A stretch of 64,000 nucleotides of DNA from Enoplosus armatus (Eukaryota; Chordata; Actinopteri; Centrarchiformes; Enoplosidae): NCBI RefSeq assembly GCF_043641665.1, contig NC_092194.1, positions 14,304,798-14,368,797 on the forward strand. The letters run 5' to 3'. Made by a program: the position numbers and the translations under genes. Within the stretch, counting starts at the first letter, position 1. Every line of letters begins with the position of its first letter. This document shows positions 54,316 through 64,000 of the stretch, piece by piece. The notes beneath the pieces were generated by a model. It had not been told where the DNA came from, made no database searches, and was given only the letters and a program-made list of their open reading frames with translations.

Positions 54316-54975
54316 TAGTGGCAACAAATATTGTTTTGTGTTTTCTATTACCAAGTCTCTGTGACTCAAACCTTAGGCTAAATATCTGTGATTATAGTAG
54401 GCGTCCCACACAATGTCATTCCCCACGGTCACCATTACAAAAAGTAGACATGGTTTAACTTCTTTGAATTATTTATTTAAACAATTCTATGCTACCAAGG
54501 TAACTGGAGTTATAACAAAGACACTTTGAGTCTTTATGGGGGTATTATAGAATTAAATTGGTGAAAAGTTATTACATTTCCTCTGTGAATCCAACCTTAA
54601 ATATCTCTAAACGTCTAAAGTTCCCACTGTATGAATGAATGAACAATAACTGGGACATTCACAGGTCATTATAAAGAACAAAAGTAGCATAACATTTTTG
54701 AATTACTTGTCTGGACAGTCCTATGCTACCTGATGAGGTTACTGGCCTCATAACAGTGGCTGTAAGTCCATACTGTAACATGACTATAATGGTGACAAGT
54801 CATATTTTACAGTTTTTATCCCCCTGTCTCTGTGACTCAAACCTTAAATATCTCTGATTGTAGTAGGCGTCCCACGTTATGACTTAATGAACAGTAACTA
54901 GGGCATTCCCCAAGGTCACCATAGAAAAAGTAGCTTAACTACTTTGAATGGCTTGTTTAGACAGGCCCACACTAC
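54316..54975. repeat. Tandem repeat, about 2.7-3 copies of a 225-247 bp unit
   Basis: Three diverged copies share a landmark series: TCTCTGTGACTCAAACCTTA, TAAATATCTCTG, GTAGGCGTCCCAC, AATGAACARTAACT, CATTCMCMAGGTCA and AAAAAGTAGC, then GGCTTGTTTAGACAG. The first landmark starts at 54356, about 54580 (altered) and 54827, giving periods of about 224 and 247 bases. Copies 1 and 3 keep the GTAGGCGTCCCAC block best. Divergence is moderate, so the array is not recent. It begins about 300 bases beyond the CpG-rich promoter block. I do not recognise the unit as a named family. Confidence 0.85.
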
Positions 54976-55135
54976 TTGAACATTTTCCAATAGCTCGCTG
55001 CTGGATGTGTGGGAGGTGTCAATGTTCAGGACTGTCCTAAACTGCCAGCAGCTGTTGACTACCATCTTTTGTTTCTACAGCCATGCCAACAGAAATCTGT
55101 TCCCTTGGAATTCACACACACAGCGGCAGTGAATC

Positions 55136-55152
55136 TGTGTGTGTGTGTGTGT
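55136..55152 (+). repeat. Short (TG)n tract
   Basis: Seventeen bases of alternating TG are followed by an imperfect CTCTCTGTGTGTG extension. It is a simple low-complexity repeat. Confidence 0.9.
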
Positions 55153-56220
55153 CTCTCTGTGTGTGATTGTGTCTGTCTAATGTTTTGCTTGGCTGGTTGT
55201 GAGTCATCCCAACTCCCTACAGAGCCCTAATTCCTCTCCTGGTAGATTTGGCTTCTTTTATAAGCTCTGTCTTTATTCTGAACAGACTTGGACGTCGCTG
55301 CCTCATCTGAGATAGTTCAAGTTTTATGCGCTTCTGTTTCTTTGCCTCTGGGTCTTTGCAGCTGATCATTAACATGTTGCAAAGGGAAATGATGAGCATT
55401 TAAGCCATCATTACTTGTCATAATAAGGAGAGGACCAGTTGTGCTGTAGCAGATGTCCGTGGGTCAACTGTGAAAGCCATGATATTAAATGCACGATGAA
55501 GGATAAACAAATCCACTTGTGGCTTACAAACAGCAGTCCTGTAATCAAACATGAATGTTTTTGATTTCATTGAAAACACTGCAGTAGTTTGTCCAGATTT
55601 GCATTTCTGTGCCAATCTGCTGCAACACCGTGGTCCTTGTAAGGTGTCATTGTGAGCTGTATTAACCTTCATATGTCATTTTCACTCATGAATAAAATGT
55701 GTATACCAACTAAAGCTCCTAGACAAATTACTCCATAATCCATGCAGCCAAAACAAAATCGTACGTGGCAGTTGGCACACCAATAATCAAATATGAATGT
55801 TCCTTATTCGTCCAGCCCTTGAAGCTTCCTTGGGATCATATTACAGTTTGTCTGGCTTAGTTCTTCCACACTACAGCACGCTGCTCAACCATCTGGTAGA
55901 GCATGTGGAAATAGTTCATTTCACGATTTTAGAATTGAAAAAAAGAGCACTTCTTTTTTTACACTCACTTTTCAGACAATCCACTTTGATTTACACAGGC
56001 TCTTCGGTTGTGTTGTAAATTTGGATCTGGATGGGGAGTGTGTTTTGCTGCTATGGCTGTGAGGCCATTGGGACAGCAACAAGGATACAGTGCTAGACTC
56101 TCTAGACTATGACACTGTAGAAATACTGAACCGTACCTCTGTGCTCCCCTGCATGAGCAAACACTTTCACTGTAATGAGTCACTTTTTCCAGGATGGGGG
56201 AAAAATAGACAGCGGCCAAA

Positions 56221-56233
56221 GGGGGGGGGGATG

Positions 56234-56279
<46 letters not shown>
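56221..56279 (+). repeat. G10 run followed by (AC)n microsatellite
   Basis: Ten consecutive G at 56221-56230 are separated by ATGCAT from an uninterrupted (AC) array at 56237-56279 (about 21 units). The array is long and pure, so it should be polymorphic. The open frames crossing it on both strands are artefacts of the repeat. Confidence 0.97.
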
Positions 56280-56281
<2 letters not shown>

Positions 56282-58151
56282 CAGACGCACACAAGCAGAG
56301 AGGGTTAAAAGGGCATTAGCTGTTTCCTGCTGGTGAGTTTGGGAATTTAAGCAGCTGAGCCCTCTAGGGAAAGACTGGTCGGTGATTTGCTCTGATGAAA
56401 GAGGCCAAACACTGAACCAAAGTTTTTTTTTGTACGGCACTACCAGTCTCACTAACAGTCTGAAGAATGATTGCCTAACAAGTATGTTGAAAGCTTGGCA
56501 CTGCTCATTGCTCAATTCAATGCTGAGGTTAGCTGTTGGATGCACGACACACACCACAGAGACAGAAACATCCTTCAGGTTTTTCCCGGGTGGCTGGAAG
56601 TTTCCGCGATGTGTTACAGGACTGGAATCTGTGGTGGCAGCACAAGTACCCAATCGCAGCTATTCTGGTGAATTTGCTTGAACATTTTATACAGTACTCA
56701 TACACCAGTGTGGGCTCACTTTTACAAAGCAAGGCAAGTTGTCTTACTTTTCCTTCAGCACCATACCAAAAATTGCAGACTGGTTCAATGTTTAGTGGAA
56801 TTTTGGAATTTACAAGCAGTCATTTATTTAGTTTTACATGAGTCATTTTCTGGAGCAGCTGTGCTTCGCTGACCTGAGTGCAGTTTATCCACTTAAACCT
56901 AATATTCCCCTTAGAATTTCCATTAAGTAGCTTCAAAAGAATTTCTTCATGCTATTTGATGACATTGTGTTCTGTGCCTGCTTGTTGCAGTGCCTCATCA
57001 CTCATATCAGTCAAATCTAAGTTGTATTTTTGGGCCCCGCTGCACCACTACATGAAGAGGAAACATTTAAATTACTTGTGCACCATTTAATACACATTTC
57101 TAAACCAGGTGACATATTTCACACTTACAGTCTGTAAAATATTTATATCCAGATGCCTGTTTTTATGGCTGGCTCAGAAAATTATAGATGCCTTCTGCAT
57201 CACTTTATACATATCTAGACGGATTTGGCATCATTCAAAACCTTGGAATCTTGTCAGGAATTAAAAAAGTTGAGTAAAGATTGTCCGCACAACATGAGCT
57301 TGTAATGAAGGACCCGCCAAAGAATCCATGGAGCTGAGATGTTGATTGGTGACGCTCCCTCTCCTTGAGTACAATCAGTTCTTTTTACATCAAAAACACT
57401 CCCACAGGAGGCAGAAGCAACTGTCAGAGCTCTACCTGGCACTCCTTCTCCCTTGGCTCCATCCCCTTTTTCCCCCCTCTCTCTGCACACCATCCATCCT
57501 TCCTCCCAAAAGTCCTGGAAAACATAAACATCCTTCCAGCCAGTGACGTTAGACGAGGAGCTGCACTGGATTAGAGAGAACGAGGAGCCCCAGTCCCCGT
57601 GGTGAGAAGGGTAAACATGGAGATCTGACGATAGAGGAATGGAACGGTGCGAGGGACCCTTTGCTCCAACCTCTCATCTCCCCACATGGCCAGCTGGCTG
57701 CTATACACTCACACACTCCCCAATACACTCTCTATTAGTTCTCTATTTTTTCTTTCTCTGTCTGTCTGCTGCACTAATCAAACACTGAATTCATGTGGTT
57801 TGTTGTTTACTCTTCACAGTGTGAGGCATGAAACACACACATCAGATGCTGGTTACAGAGCTGCATGAGAGCTCACTGGAGAGAAAAACATGTCTGATTG
57901 TGGTCGAGCTGACATGCATACATTACTTCAAACAGTGTGAGTTGTTGCATGGTTTCATTTGAGATTGTATGTCTTAGTTCCAAGCAGAGAATATCAAACA
58001 ATGCATGTTTGATTTTCTTTCATCAGAGCTGTTTTGTGGTTCTTGGTAACTTCGAGGAACTGGCCACATTCAGGGAGGTGGACTGTGTGTTTATATGAGG
58101 AGGGGGCGTCTGAAGCCTCTTGTTTAGGTTTCACTTGTCAAGTGAGGAAAT

Positions 58152-58153
<2 letters not shown>

Positions 58154-58197
<44 letters not shown>
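58154..58197 (+). repeat. (GT)22 microsatellite
   Basis: This is an uninterrupted alternation of G and T over 44 bases. It lies in the upstream intergenic region about 4.3 kb from the stxbp6 promoter. Confidence 0.98.
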
Positions 58198-58200
<3 letters not shown>

Positions 58201-61200
58201 CTTTGCTGCACATTTCAAATTATCGAACGAGGTGGAGTGTAACAATCCACTTTGATAATCTTTAAATAGTGTGAAATAAGAAAATATTAGGCCTTGGATC
58301 TGGTATTGATTTTACCTGCAGTACCCAATAGAGTTTCTCTCACATGTGGCCCCTAACCAATCAAATTAGATACACAAGAACCCAATTTATGTCATGACGC
58401 AGACCTCTGTGTTGTTTTCAAGACATTTTCGTGCATTACTGTTTTGTCTTTCGGCTTTCACTCAGAACTCTGTGTTGAGCAGAATCACTTTTTATGGCTA
58501 TTACGCACTTTCTAAGTCATATCTGTATTCCTTTTACAATAAGTCATTCCAGGACAATGGTTGTCAAAAGGCTTCATCTGATTCGTCCAGAAGATCTGAC
58601 AGATTATAGGAATTATCCATATGAACTTTCAGGCACTGCTGGAAAAGAAAGACCTGTCACTTCTTTAAAATGATCCCAACAGCTATTCATATAACTGTTT
58701 TGCTTTTTTAAATGTGAATATTGGGACCTAGTCGTTGGAATATTCCTTTGCATAAAGACAGCCACTTTAATTAGATGTGAAGCAGATACCAACCATCCAT
58801 CATCCGAACGCCCGGCCAGCCGCAAATAATGACTTTCAGACTCGGATCAATCATGGCTGCTTTGTCATTTTATAAAACACAGCAAAGAAATTTGCTTTGA
58901 ATCCACACTCTGAATTCTTCATTACCAATAAAAGCTGGGTGTTCAATCAATGACACATTTAGTTTTAATATAAAAGAATCTATAACTAATTAAATTCAGA
59001 CTGTTGGTTTTATGACGGAAAGAGGGGAGTCGCACTAATCTTGCAATATTATTCTATTTACCTTTAACAGTCCACTTTTTAACCTAATCAGGTGTCTTTT
59101 CTTTTTTTCTTTGTTTTGAGGGATAGACGTGTTGAGGTGACTCGTATCACCTCAACCATGAAGCCAATGAAGATCAGTGGACTTTGTGCAAGACGTGCAA
59201 AATATACCAGATTGTGTCAAGCGTTGAAATATCTAATTTCAGACTAGCATTACGATATGAAAGCGTGTGTCGCAATTACTATTAACACGACATCAATGTT
59301 GCTGATTGCCATTGCTCGTTTTGAAGATCTGGGGTGTTATGAATAAGAAGATAGTTAATATGGAAATAGTAATTGTACAGTAAACCCTGGAACCGTTTGT
59401 TCTAATACTACAGCTGCTTCACAACAGAGTACAAAGGAAATACAAAGTGGAACACAAAACGCTTCCTAACTGTTCTTGTTTCCCTTGCCTGCTATCACGC
59501 ATCGTGCCAAACATTTCATCTCACTTTGCCCACAGGCAGCAGCTTAGCTCAGGAGTGAAGGCAGGATTTTCAGAAGGAGAAGCCAACCTGAATCAAAGTT
59601 AATACTCTGGGGTGTGCTGAAGTCAGATTTCAGAGCAGCTCGCTGGGCAAAAGACTCTGTAATGGAGCCACACGCCATTAAACACCACAAACTAAATCCA
59701 TCTCCATCATGACAGTCAGGCAGTTGAATGATAGGTGAGTGAAGTGTGTGCAGCTGTTGTGGTTGTGTGTGGTATTCTTCAATACACTAAATCACCTCTG
59801 TCATTACGAATAATTCAGCCTTCTGAAAGCCTCGTTGGAGTCTCTCGATCCACTTTATATTGAAGTCCTTCAATATGACCCCTTTTGTCTCTTATACACC
59901 CCATATCTTCATCTATAAATACAGCATGGCAAATGTTGGGATCCATATCATGCCTATATATCACTTAACATATTTTATAGTGTTTTTACTGTATAGCAAA
60001 TCATACATAAAGAGTCTTTTTACTTTCTACCTTTATTTATTCCATTTAAGGATTCACTCAGTCTGTCCCAACCACAAGTCCGTCTGTCTGAGCCCTCTCT
60101 CCTCTGATCCTATCCTGCCAGATAACAGTCAAAATCAGTCAGTTTAGCCGATCAATGAGCAAGAGCCCTCGGGTAACACAAAGAGCCAAGGATCCAATTT
60201 CATTTTGCAAGTTTAATTTGGTCTTTTATTGTCTGCAGGACAAGTGGTGTCACTCGGAGACGATGTCATGGCCATAACGCCACAGGGAGACAATGTGGAG
60301 ATACAGAGATGGACACGGCGGGCACTGAGACTTTGGGATTAACACAGACTTATTTCTTATTATCCCTTGGTATCTGAGAACAATTGAGGGCGAACAGGTA
60401 ATAAAAAGGAGAATGAAATTGAGGGAGAAGGAACCAACGAGGTCCTAAAAGGTGATGGCATTACAGGCCTTTTTAATACTATTGAACCAAGGAGATCGAT
60501 TTAAAAACACCAGAATTATCTCAATGTATTACACTGAGGCATAGTTCATTCACAATAAAATGCCTTTATTGAAAAAAATCTTTTCCTTGTGTTATGATTT
60601 TGACAAAATATCTCCCAGAATTCCTCTGTTTCTTTCCTGTCAGACAAGACAGCAGACTTACGCTCACATCATGCCCCGGGCAAAGACAGGTTCTTCCACC
60701 ACCTTGAAAAGAAAAAAAAAGGGATCCAACACTTTGTTTGTTCCAAATGTATTCCCTAACAACGACAGCCCTTTAAATTGCATTAACTCGGCTGAAAAAC
60801 AAGATTTAGCCAAACAAAACAGGTTTTAGTGAGTGAGGCGATGCAAATTAGCCAATTTTGTGCAACAGTGCTTAAAGCCAAAAGGTCCCTAGGGGAGAAG
60901 TGGATTACTTTGGAAAAGACTCCAACTGCAAATAGCCCGAGAGAGGATTCAACTTGAAATGTTACGTGAGCTGGAATACACAACATCTGTAGCTTTAGCT
61001 GTAATTTGTTGCAAACAATTGTGTGTATACTTGTGTACTGCATGTATGCATGACCGTAAACGTTTTGCGTGTGGCAGAAAGTGATGATGCAAGTGTCTTG
61101 GCTCGCAACAGGCCCATCTCATCTCTATAAACACCATGTGACATGACCTCATCAGCTGAGCGGACACCCTCCGGATCAACTCTGAGACTTTAATGACATG

Positions 61201-62299
61201 CTTGTAATTTCTACAACTGCATGCGTGATGTCCCAGACTTCAAGTCAAGACTAACAAGGTGGATGACCTAAGGCCTCCAGTAATCATCCAACAGATGACA
61301 TGTAGTGGTGTCAAATGTTGTTTATGCGTAAACTGTTTTCATGTTTCTATTGAGACAAGAACATGAGATGGATCATCTCTTTTGTAGCAATAAATGAGGC
61401 AACTTCTAGTGTATGAGTCAGCGACAAAGACTTCAGGACAATGAAAATGTGACGTGTGACTGAAATAGAATCTCTGCAAGGTATCTGAACGGCCTGTTAC
61501 AACTGTTAACAGCTAGAATACACCACTCTGACAGACTTCATGTGGATTCATTGATGGCAAAAACGAACATGATTTTGTGAGCTTATAGAATTGATGTTTT
61601 AGCCTTTGAACCACGAAGAGCTTTGACTAGAACATATGTTTTCCAGAGCCTTTAAACTCTGTTTAGCAGCTCCAGAGTGTAATTGATGACATCAAGATAA
61701 GAGTCTTGGCACTCTTCAGTGTTTAGCCCAGACAGGGGCTTTGCCATGGAAACATATCTAGACTGAACTGACCAAGATTATGGGAATAACTTATGGGAGT
61801 TATTTTTTGGGTGGATTCTTTATGCTTTAATGTGTGAAAGAAGTCAAGCCCACAAACTGTGAGATGTTGCTATATTGAAAGATCTGAAAAGAAATGGGAC
61901 TGGAAAAAACAATGAATCCTACATTGTTTACACGCCTTTTGCCTTTAAAGGAGTACGACTCTTTTGAGTATTGCATTAAGTTTTCCAGCAAAGAAGAAAA
62001 ACGGTGTTGTTGTGCAGTGTAGGCTTCCAAAATGGTTTGGCTTGCAAAAATCACATAAGGGAATTAATGCAGCACACACACTGGAAACACATCAGACTAC
62101 TTAGTGATTAAAGTTTATGCCATTTGTTGTTGATTTACAAACCAAAATCTCCAAGGCTGTCAATTATGCTGAAAAAACATTCACTTTGCAAAATTAAGTT
62201 ATGGCATTGATTAAGACAAATATGTATATAAAGTATGTTATTTCTATATCCAAAGCAAATGAAAGAGAAATGGCATTGAACAAGACAAGTCTGCAGCCA

Positions 62300-62995
62300 A
62301 GCTAGAGGCTCAGTGAGGCTGTACTTTGAGCTAAATGCTAACATGAGCATGCTAACATGTTCACAATGACAATGCTAACATAGTGATGTTTAACAGGTAT
62401 AATGTTTACCATCTTACTTTAGCGTGTTAGCATGCTAACATTTTCTTATCAGCACTAAACACAATGTCCTAACTTTTGCAGGTGTTATTATGGACATGAT
62501 CTGATGATGGCGCTATATGGAAAGTCAGGGGATCATCAAAGTCATTAGAATTAATCTTGAGGGGGACGTGAATGTCAGCATACCAAATGTCATGGTAATC
62601 CATCCAACTGTAGAGACAATTCACACAAAATCTAATAGTGGTTTCAAGTCATTGAGATTTATCATCTGGGGACCACGGATTTCTGTACTAAATGTGGTGC
62701 CAATACATCAAGTACATGATGAGCTATTTCACTGGATAAGTGAGAACCTATCACTAAAGTCAGTAGGACTCATCCTCTGTGCAAAATTTCATGGCAATCC
62801 ATAAAATAGTTGTCAAACATGTCATTAAAAAACAAAAGGTCAACCTGCTGGTGGCGCTAGATGAAAAGTCCAGGGATCAAAAGTAGGATTTATCCTCTTG
62901 GGGACCATGAATGACCATGCATGATTAAAAACCTGAAAGATGTCTACACTTTCTGTCATCTTGGCAGCAAGTATTTCAATGTCCTGCCACCACGA
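62300..62995 (+). repeat. Teleost interspersed repeat of the GCTAACATG / GGCGCTAGATG type
   Basis: The left part has several GCTAACAT units (near 62336, 62350 and 62373) and a perfect 16-base palindrome TGTTAGCATGCTAACA at 62425-62440. The rest carries diverged tandem blocks with the landmarks TGGCGCTATATGGAAAGTCA (62508) and GGTGGCGCTAGATGAAAAGTC (62850), CATCCTCTGGGGACCA-like segments, and AATTTCATGGCAATCCAT. I recognise this arrangement as a very common repeat in percomorph fish, from memory and without a database search. The 95-codon open frame at 62517-62804 lies inside it and is not a gene. Confidence 0.8.
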
Positions 62996-63497
62996 AATGT
63001 ACTTGACAATTACCTCTTGACAGTTGGTGACAGTTAAAACAAGAGAATAAAAAACAATCAAAACACTGGTCTGAAGAGAAAAGAGAGGAAATTTCAAGGC
63101 TTACCTGCTAATCAGCACATCTGCTGTCATGGCTGACATTATCTATTCACTGCAGGTGAAAGGGGTGAATGTCAGAAACACTTTCCTAGAGCGATCCCTG
63201 TGACATTAACAGTGACTTAGACCGGCTGTGAACTTCAGGAATGAGGAAAGCGGAGCAGTACTTCCTTGAAACTGAACTATGCACTTGGTTCAACCTGGAA
63301 GCTGCTGTGTTGAATGGCAACAGGTGCTACTTTGCTCCCTGTATTGTCTTACTTCTTTTATGTTTTGACTTTTTTTTGCATTTTAATTGTTTGTGAGCAG
63401 CACAATCTATGAACGTCATCTTCAGGTGGTTTTCTTTTGTGTCACATCAAGGGCGTCATCCACCCCGTCCTCCCAGAGGGTCTCTGGAATTTCACGT

Positions 63498-63511
63498 CAC
63501 TAGGTGGAGCC
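63498..63511 (+). promoter_or_regulatory. Candidate CTCF site
   Basis: CACTAGGTGG matches the central CTCF core, but the following bases (AGCC) depart from the usual GCRS. The call is motif-only and weak. Confidence 0.25.
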
Positions 63512-64000
63512 ATCACTGAGATGTCTGTACTTCCCACACACAGTGTGAGCACAATGGGCCAGATCCCACTTGAATATGGGATATATAGGGAGCATGAGGG
63601 GCCTTAGGGAAAGGCAAGAGAATAGTGACAGAAAGGTATGCTTCCACGTCTAAATCCCATCACAAATGTGCTTCAAAAGATTTCTTGGAAGCTACTGCTG
63701 TCAGAACTGCCAGTTTAAGTGTTGGATTGAGACCCATCTTCCGCAAGAACAGGATGTTCTTGCAAAATACAATTCATTGTTCCCAGTGCAATGCTGCACT
63801 CCTCATCTAATCTCATAATTGACTGGAGGGTGGATACAAGCTCACGGGCTGTTGAAATGTAGTGTCAGCTATTAATGATACAATACTGATTGCAATAGTC
63901 TACTGTAAAACTAAATTATTAGATGAAATGTGCACAACAGCAGGGCTGATGTACATTTTTGGTTTAGAAAAGAAATTTGCCATCAAGGCCGTCTGTAGGT

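Larger units (their letters stand above)
53900..64000. other. Upstream intergenic region without recognised genes
   Basis: About 10 kb upstream of stxbp6 was read on both strands, and no exon of a known family was recognised. Contents are a tandem repeat at 54.3-55.0 kb, microsatellites at 55136, 56237 and 58154, a dispersed teleost repeat at 62.3-63.0 kb, and AT-rich sequence with possible transcription-factor clusters near 60.8 kb. In tetrapods the gene on this side is, from memory, nova1 across a large gap. It is not present here. Confidence 0.75.

Noticed and set aside
56180..56653. 157-codon open frame on minus containing a Val-Cys run
   Set aside because: The run is the translated (AC)n microsatellite, which keeps frames open artificially.
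62517..62804. 95-codon open frame on plus
   Set aside because: It lies wholly in the GGCGCTAGATG-type dispersed repeat.
54000..64000. Search for a neighbouring gene upstream, for example nova1 exons
   Set aside because: No KH-domain or other recognisable exon was found on either strand.

Overview
This window is vertebrate nuclear DNA and almost certainly comes from a teleost fish. Four spliced coding exons with consensus GT/AG boundaries, all on the minus strand, join in frame into the syntaxin-binding protein 6 (amisyn) protein. The flanking sequence is AT-rich and non-coding. It carries CA/GT microsatellites and several interspersed repeats that I recognise from percomorph fish genomes: a GCTAACATG/GGCGCTAGATG element, a tRNA-like composite element and a TATCCTGG-rich element. 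Nothing prokaryotic or viral was seen, and there is no operon, CRISPR array or insertion sequence.

Layout: the only gene I can support is stxbp6, read right to left. A CpG-rich promoter with a non-coding first exon lies near 53.6-53.9 kb. Intron 1 (8.3 kb) leads to the start-codon exon at 45067-45287. Intron 2 is very long (35 kb). Exon 3 (9930-10060) and exon 4 (9563-9728) are separated by a 201 bp intron. Intron 4 (8.1 kb) leads to exon 5 (1350-1507), which encodes most of the R-SNARE-like motif. The last exon, expected to encode about seven residues, a stop codon and the 3' UTR, is not found and should lie to the left of position 1. The exons here encode 203 residues. The human protein, as I remember it, has 210, so only that short tail is missing.

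Region 53.9-64.0 kb is upstream intergenic DNA with no convincing coding exon. It holds a three-copy tandem repeat of about 225-247 bp starting a few hundred bases above the promoter, two long dinucleotide arrays and an interspersed teleost repeat near the right edge. The other open reading frames in the window are short and lack homology, splice context or composition that would make them genes.

No new biological system is evident. The observations most worth following are the promoter-proximal tandem repeat, two compact palindromes, candidate CTCF sites, and homeodomain-site clusters that look like conserved non-coding enhancers. The enhancer calls are pattern-based guesses that need alignment to other fish.
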